A stretch of 25,907 bases of DNA from an uncultured Sphingobium sp. Its GTDB lineage: Bacteria > Pseudomonadota > Alphaproteobacteria > Sphingomonadales > Sphingomonadaceae. The notes under the pieces are model-generated. The model made no database searches. It saw only the letters and a list, made by a program, of their open reading frames with translations, and was not told the origin of the DNA. The position numbers and the translations under genes were made by a program. Of the stretch, positions 7,172-15,190 are shown one piece after another (positions within the stretch are counted from its first letter, which is position 1; each line of letters opens with the position of its first letter). Location: assembly GCA_946479185.1 (NCBI GenBank), contig CAMLFF010000008.1, forward strand, positions 1-25,907. Direction: 5' to 3'.

Positions 7172-8281
7172 GTGATCACCAGCACGGTTTTGACGATCGA
7201 TCTTGATGCTTTGGCCGCCAATTATCGCGCGATCCGGGATCAGGTTGCGCCAGCCAAGGTGGCGGGCGTGGTCAAGGCCGATGGCTATGGGCTGGGGTCA
7301 GTCCCCGTCGTCCGCACGCTGCTGGCGCAGGGCTGCCAGCATTTCTTCGTCGCGATGCTCGGAGAAGCAGAGGCGCTGCTGCCGGTGATCGACGGCGCGG
7401 CAACACTCTATGTGCTCAACGGCCTGCTGCCCGGCACCGAAAAGGCATTTGCGCAACTCGGCGCCAGGCCGGTGTTGAACTCGCTCGATCAGGTGCAACG
7501 CTGGTCCGCCCTCGCGCGCGCCATGGGCAAGAGGCTGCCAGCTGCGTTGCAAGTCGATAGCGGCATGTCTCGCCTGGGCCTTCCGCCCGAGGAGGTGGAG
7601 ATGCTGCTGGGGCGGCCCGACTTGCTTGCCGATATCGAGCTGCGTCTTCTGATGAGCCATCTCGCCTGTGCCGATGAGCCGGACGATCCAGCCAATGCCG
7701 ATCAGGCCGCGCGCTTTATGGCACTGGCGAAGCATTTTCCCGGCGTGCCGTTGGCGCTCGACAATAGCGGCGGCGCCTTCCTGCCACGCGGCCATTTCGA
7801 TATCGTGCGCGCTGGCATTGCGCTTTATGGCGGGGCCCCGCAGGCCAAAGCCAACCCTATGCGTCCGGTCATCTCTCTGACCGCTCCGATCGCGCAATTG
7901 CGAGTCATTCCGGCAGGCGCTGGGGTGGGCTACGGCCTGACGTATCGCGCCAGCCGGCCAATGCGACTGGCGACCATCCCCATGGGCTATGCTGATGGCT
8001 GGCCCCGCTGCCTGAGCAACCGCGGCGCGGCCTATATTGCGGGTCGACGCGTGCCGATCATTGGCCGCGTGTCGATGGATAGTCTGACGATCGACGTCAC
8101 CGATATTCCCGATCTGCATCTGTACGAAGGTGCCCCGGTCGAGCTGATCGGTCCGCATCAAAGCCTCGATCAGGTCGCCGCCGATGCGGGGACTATTTCC
8201 TACGAAATCCTCACCCAGCTTAGCCATCGCTACGAGCGGATCTATCTGCCTGCGCGCGATCTTGACCGGAGCATGTTCTGA
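7172..8281 (+). CDS. dadX: Alanine racemase, catabolic type
   Basis: PLP-dependent interconversion of L- and D-alanine in the cytoplasm. Here it supplies D-alanine to DadA, and could also serve peptidoglycan synthesis. The 369-residue product (typical 355-370) has the N-terminal TIM-barrel PLP motif [10 protein letters not shown] with Lys35 as the Schiff-base lysine. It also has VDSGMSRLG, the catalytic Tyr254 in [10 protein letters not shown], and [11 protein letters not shown] and [14 protein letters not shown] in the C-terminal beta domain. The start is GTG at 7172 with AGGGGG upstream; the overlapping ATG at 7170 is in another frame. Its stop overlaps the dadA start by one base (TGATG), indicating translational coupling. 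The alr and dadX names cannot be separated by sequence alone; the dadA linkage favours dadX. Confidence 0.95.
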   Translation: MITSTVLTIDLDALAANYRAIRDQVAPAKVAGVVKADGYGLGSVPVVRTLLAQGCQHFFVAMLGEAEALLPVIDGAATLYVLNGLLPGTEKAFAQLGARPVLNSLDQVQRWSALARAMGKRLPAALQVDSGMSRLGLPPEEVEMLLGRPDLLADIELRLLMSHLACADEPDDPANADQAARFMALAKHFPGVPLALDNSGGAFLPRGHFDIVRAGIALYGGAPQAKANPMRPVISLTAPIAQLRVIPAGAGVGYGLTYRASRPMRLATIPMGYADGWPRCLSNRGAAYIAGRRVPIIGRVSMDSLTIDVTDIPDLHLYEGAPVELIGPHQSLDQVAADAGTISYEILTQLSHRYERIYLPARDLDRSMF

Positions 8282-9534
8282 TGAAAATCGCCATTCTGGG
8301 CAGCGGCGTTATCGGCGTTACCTCCGCCTGGTATCTGGCGCAGGCAGGGCATGAGGTGGTTGTGATCGATCGCCAGCCCGGCCCGGCGATGGAGACCAGC
8401 TTCGCCAATGCCGGTGAAATATCGCCCGGCTATGCCTCGCCCTGGGCAGCGCCAGGTATCCCGATGAAGGCAGTGCGCTGGCTGATGATGGAGCATGCGC
8501 CGCTCATCCTGCGACCAAAGGTCGACATGGCCATGCTGCGCTGGCTGGTGGCGATGCTCGGCAATTGCAATGCGCGCGACTATGCCATCAACAAGAGCCG
8601 GATGGTGCGCCTCGCCGAATATAGCCGCGATTGCCTCATCGCGCTGCGTGGGCAGACCGGCATAAGTTATGATGAGCGCAGCCAGGGCACGCTGCAGCTG
8701 TTCCGCGAGGAGAAGCAGCTTGCGGGGATGGCCAAGGACATTGCGGTCCTCAAAGCCGATGGCGTGCCTTTCGAAGTGCTCGACAAAGCCGGTTGTGTCG
8801 CCGCTGAACCCGGCCTCGCCTCCAGCACATCACCGATTGCGGGCGGCTTGCGCTTGCCGAATGACGAGACGGGCGACTGCTTCAAATTCACCAATGCGCT
8901 GGCGTTGCTGGCGGCCGAACAGGGCGTCCGCTTCCTGAATGGCACGCATATCAGCCGGTTGGCGCAAGAGGGCGGGCGCATCCAGCATGTCGAGACAGAT
9001 GCCGGGCGCATTGTTGCCGATGCCTATCTGGTCGCGGCGGGCAGCTACTCCCCGCAATTGGTGGCGCCGCTCGGCATCCGGCTGCCCGTGTATCCTGTAA
9101 AAGGCTATTCGCTCACCGTGCCCATCGTGGATGCCGCACGTGCGCCTGTTTCGACGCTGCTTGATGAGAGCTACAAGGTGGCGATCACGCGGCTTGGGGA
9201 TCGCATCCGCATTGGCGGCATGGCCGAGATATCGGGCTTTTCGAATGACCTCCCGCTAGGCCGCCGGGCGACGCTGGAGCATTCGGCTGGCACGCTGTTC
9301 CCCGGCGCTGGCGACATGAAGGCGGCGAGCTTCTGGTCCGGCCTGCGCCCGATGACGCCTGACAGCACGCCGGTGATCGGCCCGACGCGCATCTCGAACC
9401 TGTTTCTCAATACCGGGCATGGCACGCTCGGCTGGACGATGGCCTGTGGCTCGGCGCGCGTGATCGCGGATCTGATTGATCGCCGCCCGCCGGAGATCGA
9501 CGCTGGCGACCTCGCTATCAGCCGCTACCGCTGA
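8281..9534 (+). CDS. dadA: D-amino acid dehydrogenase (DadA)
   Basis: FAD-dependent, membrane-associated enzyme that oxidises D-alanine and other D-amino acids to 2-oxo acids and ammonia through an imine, passing electrons to the respiratory chain. The 417-residue product begins with the Rossmann dinucleotide motif [20 protein letters not shown] (GxGxxG at residues 7-12). It also has the family signature [20 protein letters not shown] near residues 39-58. The C-terminal FAD-contacting segment [18 protein letters not shown] is intact. The length is close to the E. coli protein (432). It overlaps dadX by one base and precedes ridA by 25 nt, so the three genes form a probable operon under the divergent Lrp-type regulator. 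Confidence 0.95.
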   Translation: MKIAILGSGVIGVTSAWYLAQAGHEVVVIDRQPGPAMETSFANAGEISPGYASPWAAPGIPMKAVRWLMMEHAPLILRPKVDMAMLRWLVAMLGNCNARDYAINKSRMVRLAEYSRDCLIALRGQTGISYDERSQGTLQLFREEKQLAGMAKDIAVLKADGVPFEVLDKAGCVAAEPGLASSTSPIAGGLRLPNDETGDCFKFTNALALLAAEQGVRFLNGTHISRLAQEGGRIQHVETDAGRIVADAYLVAAGSYSPQLVAPLGIRLPVYPVKGYSLTVPIVDAARAPVSTLLDESYKVAITRLGDRIRIGGMAEISGFSNDLPLGRRATLEHSAGTLFPGAGDMKAASFWSGLRPMTPDSTPVIGPTRISNLFLNTGHGTLGWTMACGSARVIADLIDRRPPEIDAGDLAISRYR

Positions 9535-9559
9535 ACATTCATTTCGTTAGGAGCCGAAG

Positions 9560-9907
9560 ATGAGCATCACCCGCATAGACCAGGGACCGCGCCTCAGCGA
9601 AGCCGTGATCCACGGCGACACCATCTATCTTGCTGGCCAGATTGGCGCGCCCGGTGAAAGCATAGCCGCTCAAACCCGCGCTGCGCTGGCCGAGATCGAC
9701 GCTCTGTTGGCGCAGACCGGCAGCAGCAAGGATCATCTGTTGTCGGCGACGATCTGGCTGGCGGACATGGCCGATTTCGACGAGATGAATGCCGCCTGGG
9801 ATGCGTGGATTGCAGGCCATCCGGCGCCCGCCCGCGCAACCGGCGAGGTGAAGCTATTCAGCCCGGATTATAAGGTGGAGATCATCGTGGTGGCGGCGAA
9901 GAAATAG
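9560..9907 (+). CDS. RidA/YjgF family reactive imine/enamine deaminase
   Basis: Small trimeric cytoplasmic protein of the Rid family, which hydrolyses reactive imines and enamines such as 2-iminopropionate and 2-aminoacrylate to oxo acids plus ammonia. The 115-residue product has the family features GDTIYLAGQIG, QTRAALAEIDALLAQTGSS and the C-terminal PARATGEVKLF. Arg92 is in the position of the imine-binding arginine (Arg105 in E. coli RidA). The segment after it differs from archetypal RidA, so it may belong to another active Rid subgroup. TAGGAG lies upstream of the ATG. As the third gene after dadX and dadA it probably clears the imine released during D-amino-acid oxidation; this role is inferred from linkage. 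Confidence 0.88.
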   Translation: MSITRIDQGPRLSEAVIHGDTIYLAGQIGAPGESIAAQTRAALAEIDALLAQTGSSKDHLLSATIWLADMADFDEMNAAWDAWIAGHPAPARATGEVKLFSPDYKVEIIVVAAKK

Positions 9908-9922
9908 GCTTCAGCTTGCGTT

Positions 9923-9942
9923 GGGGCGTTGCTCAGCGCCCC
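9923..9942. terminator. GC hairpin between convergent ridA and pcaF
   Basis: GGGGCG (9923-9928) and CGCCCC (9937-9942) form a 6-bp stem with an 8-nt loop in the 36-nt gap between two convergent genes. No T-run is present on either strand, so it is at best a weak or factor-assisted bidirectional terminator. Confidence 0.4.
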
Positions 9943-9943
9943 A

Positions 9944-11152
9944 TCAGACCCGCTCAATCGCCAGCGCCAGCCCCATGCCGACGCCGACGCAAAGCGTTGC
10001 AAGGCCCAGCCGTCCGCCCGTCGCTTCCAGCTGATGCGCCACCGTCATCGCCAGCCGCGCGCCGGACATGCCGAGCGGATGGCCCAGCGCAATCGCGCCG
10101 CCTGATGCGTTGACATGCGCGGCATCATCGGGGAGCCCGAAGCTGCGCAACACGGCGAGCGACTGGCTCGCAAAGGCCTCATTGAGTTCGATCGCGTCGA
10201 AATCCGCAATGTTGAGGTTCAGCCGAGCGAGCAGCTTGTTGGTGGCGGGAATGGGGCCAATACCCATCACCCGTGGCTGAACGCCCGCCGACGCCATGCC
10301 GAGGATGCGCGCGCGCGGGGTGAGGCCATGCCGTTTGGCGGCTGCCTCGCTGGCGATGAACATAGCCGCTGCGCCATCATTAATGCCAGAGGCATTGCCC
10401 GCCGTCACCGTGCCATCTGCGCCGAACAGGGGCTTAAGGCGCGTGAGGGCTTCCAGCGTGGTATCCGGCCGGGCGTGCTCGTCCTGCGAGAATTCCGCTG
10501 TTTCGCCACGCTTTCCTGCGGGGACGCTCACCGGCGTGATTTCCTGCGCGAAGAAGCCGCTCGCTTGGGCTGCGGCGGCGCGTTGCTGGCTGTGCAGCGC
10601 AAAGGCATCCTGATCGGCGCGGCTGATGCCGAACTCCTGCGCGACATTCTCGCCCGTGCGCGGCATGGTCTCGGTGCCGTAGAGCGCATCCAGCGCGGGA
10701 TTGATGAAGCGCCAGCCCATCGTCGTATCCTGCAACTGCTGATCACGACCGAAGGCGCCCTCCGCCTTGCCCATGACGAATGGCGCGCGGCTCATCTGCT
10801 CGACGCCGCCTGCAATCGCCAGCTCCATCTCGCCGCTCTGGATGGCGCGAGCGGCTGAACCCACCGCTTCAAGGCCAGAGGCGCAGAGGCGATTGAGCGT
10901 GACGCCGGGGACATCAACCGGCAGCCCCGCGAGCAACAGGCTCATGCGGGCGACGTTGCGATTATCCTCACCTGCCTGATTGGCGCAGCCATAAAAGACT
11001 TCCTCGATCGCGGCAGGATCGAGATGCGGATTGCGCGCCAGTAAGGCGCGAATCGGCACCGCGCCGAGATCATCGGCACGGATGCGCGCGAGGCTGCCAG
11101 CGTAGCGACCGATAGGGGTGCGGATGGCATCGCATATGAAAGCATGCGTCAT
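9944..11152 (-). CDS. pcaF: 3-oxoadipyl-CoA thiolase
   Basis: Cleaves 3-oxoadipyl-CoA with CoA to succinyl-CoA and acetyl-CoA, the last step of the beta-ketoadipate pathway. The 402-residue product has the full thiolase set: the nucleophile Cys90 in [38 protein letters not shown] with His358, and Cys388 in TLCVGVGMG. The segment [20 protein letters not shown] is characteristic of the PcaF/PaaJ branch rather than acetoacetyl-CoA thiolases. The start has AAAAGGA upstream. It follows pcaJ by 13 nt on the same strand, completing a pcaI-pcaJ-pcaF unit. A phenylacetate role (PaaJ) is the main alternative, made less likely by the adjacent CoA-transferase genes and the PcaR-type regulator. Confidence 0.93.
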   Translation of the reverse strand: MTHAFICDAIRTPIGRYAGSLARIRADDLGAVPIRALLARNPHLDPAAIEEVFYGCANQAGEDNRNVARMSLLLAGLPVDVPGVTLNRLCASGLEAVGSAARAIQSGEMELAIAGGVEQMSRAPFVMGKAEGAFGRDQQLQDTTMGWRFINPALDALYGTETMPRTGENVAQEFGISRADQDAFALHSQQRAAAAQASGFFAQEITPVSVPAGKRGETAEFSQDEHARPDTTLEALTRLKPLFGADGTVTAGNASGINDGAAAMFIASEAAAKRHGLTPRARILGMASAGVQPRVMGIGPIPATNKLLARLNLNIADFDAIELNEAFASQSLAVLRSFGLPDDAAHVNASGGAIALGHPLGMSGARLAMTVAHQLEATGGRLGLATLCVGVGMGLALAIERV

Positions 11153-11165
11153 ATCACGAGTCCTT

Positions 11166-11819
11166 TTAAGCTACGGTGGTGGGGGCGAGCGTGAGGGGCA
11201 GGCCGGTCAGCGCGCGCAACTCCTCGATGGTGCAACCCTCGACCATCTCGCTGACGCTCGCGCCGTCCGGCCCGAGCTCAAAGATTGCCACATCCGTATA
11301 GACGCGCGAGACACAGGCGAGGCCGGTGAGCGGATAAGTGCAGGCTTCCACGAGCTTGCTTGCGCCTGCCCGTGTCTGCAATTCCATCATCACGAAGGTA
11401 CGCTTGGCGCCGATGGCGAGGTCCATCGCCCCGCCGACAGCGGGAATCGCCCCTTCTTCACCCGTGTGCCAATTGGCCAGATCGCCGCGGGTTGAGACCT
11501 GGAACGCGCCCAGCACACACACGTCGATATGCCCGCCGCGCATCATCGCGAAGCTATCGGCATGGTGGAAATAGCTGCCGCCAACGAGCAAGGTGACGGG
11601 CTGCTTGCCGGCATTGATGAGATCGGGGTCTTCCTCGCCCGGCTGCGGGGCTGGCCCCATGCCGAGTACGCCATTCTCGCTATGGAGCAAGATGTCGCGA
11701 TCGGTGGGGAGGAAGTCCGCGACGAGTGTTGGCAGGCCGATGCCGAGGTTCACATAGGCGCCTTCCTCAATATCCTGTGCGACGCGTGCGGCGATCTGGC
11801 GACGATCAAGGCGCTTCAT
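11166..11819 (-). CDS. pcaJ: 3-oxoadipate CoA-transferase subunit B
   Basis: Beta subunit of succinyl-CoA:3-oxoadipate CoA-transferase, which activates 3-oxoadipate for thiolysis. The 217-residue product has VNLGIGLPTLVADFLP near residues 23-38 and the catalytic SENGVLGMGP, with Glu48 as the thioester-forming glutamate. The family segments GGHIDVCVLGAFQVSTRGDL and CTYPLTGLACVSRVYTD are also present. Its ATG overlaps the pcaI stop in a 4-nt ATGA junction, indicating coupled translation of the two subunits in equal amounts. Acetoacetate (AtoA/ScoB) specificity is possible on sequence alone. The neighbouring pcaF and PcaR-type regulator support 3-oxoadipate. Confidence 0.92.
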   Translation of the reverse strand: MKRLDRRQIAARVAQDIEEGAYVNLGIGLPTLVADFLPTDRDILLHSENGVLGMGPAPQPGEEDPDLINAGKQPVTLLVGGSYFHHADSFAMMRGGHIDVCVLGAFQVSTRGDLANWHTGEEGAIPAVGGAMDLAIGAKRTFVMMELQTRAGASKLVEACTYPLTGLACVSRVYTDVAIFELGPDGASVSEMVEGCTIEELRALTGLPLTLAPTTVA

Positions 11820-12499
11820 GCTGCCTGCTCCAATTTAGAGGGGACGGCGACGACCCGCTGAACGAAAATGCCGGGCGTGACGATCGCTTCAGGATCAAGA
11901 CTGCCGAGCGGCGCGATGTGCGAGACTTGCGCAATAGTGGTGCGCGCCGCCATCGCCATGATCGGGCCGAAGTTGCGGGCAGTCTTGCGATACATGAGGT
12001 TGCCCCAGCGATCCCCGACTGTGCCTTTGATCAGCGCGAAATCGGCGTGGATCGGCATCTCCAGCACATAGCCTTTGCCATCGATGATGCGGCTTTCCTT
12101 GCCCTCGGCAAGCTGCGTCCCGTAGCCGGTGGGCGTGAAGATGGCGCCAAGGCCAGCGCCAGCTGCATGGATGCGCGCTGCGAGATTGCCCTGCGGGACC
12201 AGCTCAAGCTCAATCTTTCCGGCGCGGAAGGCGGCATCGAAATGATGGGAATCGGATTGGCGGGGGAAGGAGCAGACGACCTTGCGCACCCGGCCTTCGC
12301 GGATCAGCGCGGCAAGCCCGGCTTCACCATTTCCGGCATTGTTGCTGATGATGGTGAGATCGCCAACATTGCGATCGATCACGGCATCGATGAGCTCATT
12401 GGGCATGCCCGCCGTGCCAAAGCCGCCCACCAATATGGACGCCCCATCGAACAGATCGGCAACCGCCGCCTGTGCTGATTCAACGCTCTTGTCGATCAT
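11816..12499 (-). CDS. pcaI: 3-oxoadipate CoA-transferase subunit A
   Basis: Alpha subunit of the 3-oxoadipate CoA-transferase, partner of PcaJ. The 227-residue product has the CoA-binding glycine-rich segment ILVGGFGTAGMPNELIDA near its N-terminus, then TIISNNAGNGEAGLA, FTPTGYGTQLAEGKE and LEMPIHADFALIKG. It ends with the family-typical TPGIFVQRVVAV region. The start at 12499 is chosen because AGAAGGAA sits at ideal spacing before that ATG; an upstream in-frame ATG at 12523 would add eight residues and lose this site. It is the first gene of pcaIJF and diverges from the IclR-type regulator across a 98-nt promoter region with two dyads. Confidence 0.93.
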   Translation of the reverse strand: MIDKSVESAQAAVADLFDGASILVGGFGTAGMPNELIDAVIDRNVGDLTIISNNAGNGEAGLAALIREGRVRKVVCSFPRQSDSHHFDAAFRAGKIELELVPQGNLAARIHAAGAGLGAIFTPTGYGTQLAEGKESRIIDGKGYVLEMPIHADFALIKGTVGDRWGNLMYRKTARNFGPIMAMAARTTIAQVSHIAPLGSLDPEAIVTPGIFVQRVVAVPSKLEQAA

Positions 12500-12547
12500 A
12501 TGCCTGTTCCTTCTCGATGGCATGGATCGGTCGGGATGGCGGCTGCG

Positions 12548-12584
12548 TCAATCGATTACCGATTGACCGTTCGATAATCGAACG
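12548..12584. promoter_or_regulatory. Two adjacent perfect dyads: PcaR operator region
   Basis: Dyad 1 is TCAATCG-ATTAC-CGATTGA (12548-12566). Dyad 2 is CGTTCGA-TAA-TCGAACG (12568-12584). They are separated by one base, with centres 19 nt apart. Dyad 2 contains GTTCGATAATCGAAC, which differs at one position from the PcaR-binding sequence of Pseudomonas putida as I recall it (GTTCGATAATCGCAC). The position between the divergent pcaI and regulator genes fits control of both. Confidence 0.75.
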
Positions 12585-12597
12585 ACAAAGGTGGGCG

Positions 12598-13359
12598 ATG
12601 GACATGATCGAGAGACAGGGCGATCCGGAATTCATGACGTCGCTGGCGCGGGGTCTGCTGGTCTTGCGCACGGTCGCTGCGGCGGAGCGTCCGGTGACGA
12701 TCGCAGATGCCGCGCGCAAGACGGGGCTCAGCCGCGCTGCGGTGCGCCGTTGCCTGCATACCCTGACGATCCTGGGCTATGTCGGCGCGGAGAGCGCGGG
12801 CTATGTCGTGCGCCGCCAGACCTTGGCGCTGGGACATCCCTATCTGTCAATGACGGCACTCTCGGCACGGGCGCAACCGCTGCTGGATTCGCTGCGTGAC
12901 GAGCTTGGCGAATCCTGCTCGCTCGGCGTGATCGATGACGATCGGCTGCTCTATGTGGCGCGTGCCGAGGCCATCCGCATCATGTCGATCGGGCTGCGCG
13001 TGGGCAGCAACCTGCCGATTTACGCGACATCGATGGGGCGTGTGCTGCTGGCCGCGCTGCCAGTCGAGAAGCAGATCGCATATCTGGACAGGGTGCGGCT
13101 GGAAGCCCTGACGCCGAAGACCGTGACCGACAGGGTGAAACTGGCGCAACTGCTGCGGAACGTGGCGGGCGAGGGCTATTGCCTGCTCGATGAGGAGCTT
13201 GAGATTGGCGTGCGCTCGATTGCGGTGCCCGTGCGGCAGCGGGGGCAGGTGGTCGCGGCGCTGAATGTTGCGACGGCGGCGGCTCGCCTCTCTGCGCAGC
13301 GATTGCTCGAGGTGGTCCTCCCGCCCCTGAGAGAGGCGGCAGCGAAGTTGAGCGATTGA
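12598..13359 (+). CDS. pcaR: IclR family regulator of the pca genes (PcaR/PcaU-type)
   Basis: Transcription factor that in characterised relatives activates beta-ketoadipate genes in response to a pathway intermediate. The 253-residue product has an N-terminal winged helix-turn-helix (LARGLLVLRTVAAAERPVTI, then ADAARKTGLSRAAVRRCLHT, about residues 15-55). The C-terminal IclR effector domain includes CSLGVIDDDRLLYVARAE, LPIYATSMGRVLLAALP and GVRSIAVPVRQRGQVVAALNV. SLARGLLVLRTV and NLPIYATSMGRVLLA are typical of the PcaR/PcaU/PobR branch. The ATG at 12598 has AAGGTGGG upstream; more distal in-frame starts would run through the operator. It diverges from pcaIJF across two dyads that resemble known PcaR sites, so the inferred target and gene agree. 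Confidence 0.9.
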   Translation: MDMIERQGDPEFMTSLARGLLVLRTVAAAERPVTIADAARKTGLSRAAVRRCLHTLTILGYVGAESAGYVVRRQTLALGHPYLSMTALSARAQPLLDSLRDELGESCSLGVIDDDRLLYVARAEAIRIMSIGLRVGSNLPIYATSMGRVLLAALPVEKQIAYLDRVRLEALTPKTVTDRVKLAQLLRNVAGEGYCLLDEELEIGVRSIAVPVRQRGQVVAALNVATAAARLSAQRLLEVVLPPLREAAAKLSD

Positions 13360-13413
13360 CCGGGGCGAGCAGCGTTCGCTTCATCGCTGTTCGGAGTCGG
13401 CTCGTCCCCCGAT

Positions 13414-13454
13414 GATTGCCGTGGCGGCGGGGGCTGCCTAGCGCGGCGGCAATC
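13414..13454. promoter_or_regulatory. Stable inverted repeat before the 13476 gene
   Basis: GATTGCCG (13414-13421) and CGGCAATC (13447-13454) form a perfect 8-bp stem around a 25-nt G-rich loop, with CCC/GGG able to extend it past a small bulge. It ends 21 nt before the next start codon and has no T-run, so it is either a leader structure or a factor-dependent end of pcaR. Confidence 0.4.
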
Positions 13455-13475
13455 GGGTCTGGAGACTGAAATATC

Positions 13476-13868
13476 ATGAAAATTCGTATCGCATCGGCAC
13501 TTGCGGCTGCCCTGATGGTCGCGGCTGCACCCGCGCAGGCTCAAGGGTTGGGCGCGGAGGCCAATTATGCGCGCGCCAATGAGCGTTGGGGTGCGGAGCT
13601 GGGCGCGGGCTATGCCTTCGGGCTGGCCGGGTTCAGCCTCACGCCGGGCGCGGGCGTGTTTCTGCGGGATGGCGGCACGGCGCTTTATGGGCGGATCGAG
13701 GCGGCCTATCAGTTGCCTGCATCGCTGCGGCTCGGCATTGGCGCGCGGATCAGCGATGAAGAGGCGCGGCCCTATGCGACCGTGGCGATGCCGCTGCTGC
13801 CGCTAATCGCCATCAAGGGCAATGTCGGGCATAAATATGTCTCGGCTGGCGTGACTGTAGGCTTCTGA
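13476..13868 (+). CDS. Small exported outer-membrane-type protein, unknown function
   Basis: Function not recognised. The 130-residue product has a signal peptide (MKIRIASALAAALMVAAAPA, cleavage near AQA). The remainder alternates in a beta-strand-like way, is rich in Gly, Ala and aromatic residues (ELGAGYAFGLAGFSLTPGAG, ALYGRIEAAYQL, LRLGIGARISD), and ends in VTVGF. A terminal phenylalanine is typical of outer-membrane barrel strands. The length would suit only a very small barrel or a partial repeat of strands. Repeated Gly-Ala-Gly segments resemble YfaZ/opacity-like small surface proteins, but no family can be assigned. It lies between pcaR and the ydjM-like gene, all on the plus strand, and has its own upstream inverted repeat. 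Confidence 0.75.
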   Translation: MKIRIASALAAALMVAAAPAQAQGLGAEANYARANERWGAELGAGYAFGLAGFSLTPGAGVFLRDGGTALYGRIEAAYQLPASLRLGIGARISDEEARPYATVAMPLLPLIAIKGNVGHKYVSAGVTVGF

Positions 13869-13918
13869 TTTTTGGCCTGACGCTTTGCGCGCCGGAAAAA
13901 TCCGGGCACAAGCAGGTC

Positions 13919-14446
13919 ATGACGACCATTTTCACCCATGCGATGCTCCCTCTTGCCGCGAGCGCCGGGCTGGGGCGTCAGCGAATTGCACCACGTCTGG
14001 CGATCTTAGGCGCGCTGCTGGCTGCTGCGCCCGATCTCGATGTGATCGGCTTCCGCTTCGGCATTGGCTATGGCAGCGAATGGGGCCATCGCGGCGTCAT
14101 CCATTCGCTGATGTTTGCGGCGCTGGTGCCGATGTTGATCGCCTTGGTGTGGCGACCCGCGCGCAGCCTGAGCGCATGGCTGTTTCTCTTCGTCTGCCTC
14201 GCATCCCATGCGGCGATGGATATGCTCACCGATGGCGGGCAGGGGGTGATGCTATTCTGGCCATTCGATAAGACGCGGCTGTTTCTTGACTGGCAACCGA
14301 TCCGCGTATCGCCCATCGGCGCGCGCTTCTTCACCGAGCGGGGGCTGGAGACCGTGCGCTCGGAATTGTTGATCGTCTGGTTGCCCGCGCTCCTGCTGGT
14401 CGTGACGGGCATGTTCAGGCGTCGGGCCAGGCGGGGCCGCGCATGA
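13919..14446 (+). CDS. YdjM/DUF457-type membrane-bound metal-dependent hydrolase
   Basis: Integral inner-membrane protein of the family annotated as membrane-bound metal-dependent hydrolases, whose biochemical activity is largely unproven. The 175-residue product has four or five hydrophobic segments. The conserved polar residues are His7 in the N-terminal TH, PDLD (38-41), the HRGVIHS motif (His57, His62), ASHAAMDMLTDGG (His97, Asp101) and the PIRVSPIG stretch. These are the usual candidate metal ligands. Its stop overlaps the alkD-like start by four bases (ATGA), so the two are translationally coupled. E. coli YdjM is known as a LexA-controlled SOS gene. No GTTC-N7-GTTC alphaproteobacterial LexA box is visible in the 50 nt upstream here, though a CCGGA-AAAA-TCCGG hairpin is (13892-13905). 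Confidence 0.88.
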   Translation: MTTIFTHAMLPLAASAGLGRQRIAPRLAILGALLAAAPDLDVIGFRFGIGYGSEWGHRGVIHSLMFAALVPMLIALVWRPARSLSAWLFLFVCLASHAAMDMLTDGGQGVMLFWPFDKTRLFLDWQPIRVSPIGARFFTERGLETVRSELLIVWLPALLLVVTGMFRRRARRGRA

Positions 14447-15138
14447 CTGTGCTGGCGCAGCGCGTTCGCGCAGGGCTCACGGCCGTTGCCGACCCCGCTC
14501 GCGCGCCTGCGATGCAGGCCTATATGAAGTCGGCCATGCCATATCTGGGTGTTTCAGCGGTTCCGCTGCGCGCTGCTTGCAAGGCGCTGTTCGCGGATTT
14601 GCATTATGAGACGAGCGTGCAATGGCAGGCGGATGTGCTGACGTTATGGCGCAGCGCCCAGTATCGCGAAGAGCGCTACGCCGCGCTGGCATTGAGCGGC
14701 ATTCGCTCGGCGCGGGACTTTCAGCGGATAGACGCGCTGGCCATGTATGAAGAGATGATCGTGTCCGGCGCCTGGTGGGACTTTATCGATCCGATCGCCG
14801 GACAAAGGCTGGCCGCAATCCTCGCCACTGAAGGCACGCCGATGAAGGACGCGATGCTCAATTGGGCGAGTAGCGACAATATCTGGAAGCGCCGCAGTGC
14901 GATCCTCTGCCAGCTCAATAGCAAGGGGCAGACGGATCTCGATCTGCTCTATGCCTGCATCGCGCCTTCGCTGGACTCGCGGGAGTTTTTCCTGCGCAAG
15001 GCCATCGGCTGGGCGTTGCGGCAATATGCGCGGACGGATGCGGCTGAGGTGACGCGCTATGTGGCATCTCTCGGCGACACGCTCAGCCCACTCAGCAGAC
15101 GCGAGGCGATGAAGCATATCGCCGAACAGCAGGCATGA
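14443..15138 (+). CDS. AlkD-like DNA alkylation repair protein
   Basis: HEAT-like-repeat DNA glycosylase family that removes bulky or cationic alkylated purines such as 3- and 7-methyl adducts. The 231-residue all-alpha product matches AlkD length and motifs. These are YLGVSAVPLRAACK near the N-terminus, SGAWWDFIDPIA (Trp112 and Asp116 in the positions of the catalytic-pocket Trp109 and Asp113 of Bacillus cereus AlkD), IWKRRSAILCQL (Arg151, for Arg148) and FFLRKAIGWALRQYA (Trp190, for Trp187). The key residues are all kept, so the protein is probably active. It overlaps the YdjM-like gene by four bases. Two hairpins follow, but their T-runs lie on the opposite strand. Confidence 0.92.
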   Translation: MTVLAQRVRAGLTAVADPARAPAMQAYMKSAMPYLGVSAVPLRAACKALFADLHYETSVQWQADVLTLWRSAQYREERYAALALSGIRSARDFQRIDALAMYEEMIVSGAWWDFIDPIAGQRLAAILATEGTPMKDAMLNWASSDNIWKRRSAILCQLNSKGQTDLDLLYACIAPSLDSREFFLRKAIGWALRQYARTDAAEVTRYVASLGDTLSPLSRREAMKHIAEQQA

Positions 15139-15167
15139 AAAAAACCCGCCTGAGGGGTCGGGCGGGT
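15138..15167 (-). terminator. Intrinsic terminator, minus strand (distal to sciP)
   Basis: On the minus strand ACCCGCC (15161-15167) pairs with GGCGGGT (15144-15150) around a 10-nt loop and is followed by seven T (15138-15144). It is a second stop behind the 15191-15231 terminator. On the plus strand there is no T-run, so it does not look like a normal alkD terminator. Confidence 0.7.
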
Positions 15168-15190
15168 CAATGTGGTAAAATCCGGTCGGC

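Noticed and set aside
12472..12597. N-terminal extension of PcaR
   Set aside because: It would run through the two operator dyads and overlap the pcaI start region; the ATG at 12598 has a good ribosome binding site and the normal family length.
13373..13395. Possible LexA (SOS) box, GTTC...GTTC
   Set aside because: The two GTTC copies are separated by 11 nt, not the 7 nt of the alphaproteobacterial LexA box, and the site is not next to the ydjM-alkD pair.
13892..13905. CCGGA-AAAA-TCCGG hairpin as a terminator for the small outer-membrane-type gene
   Set aside because: The stem is only 5 bp, is followed by GGCACAAG instead of a T-run, and ends 13 nt before the next start codon.
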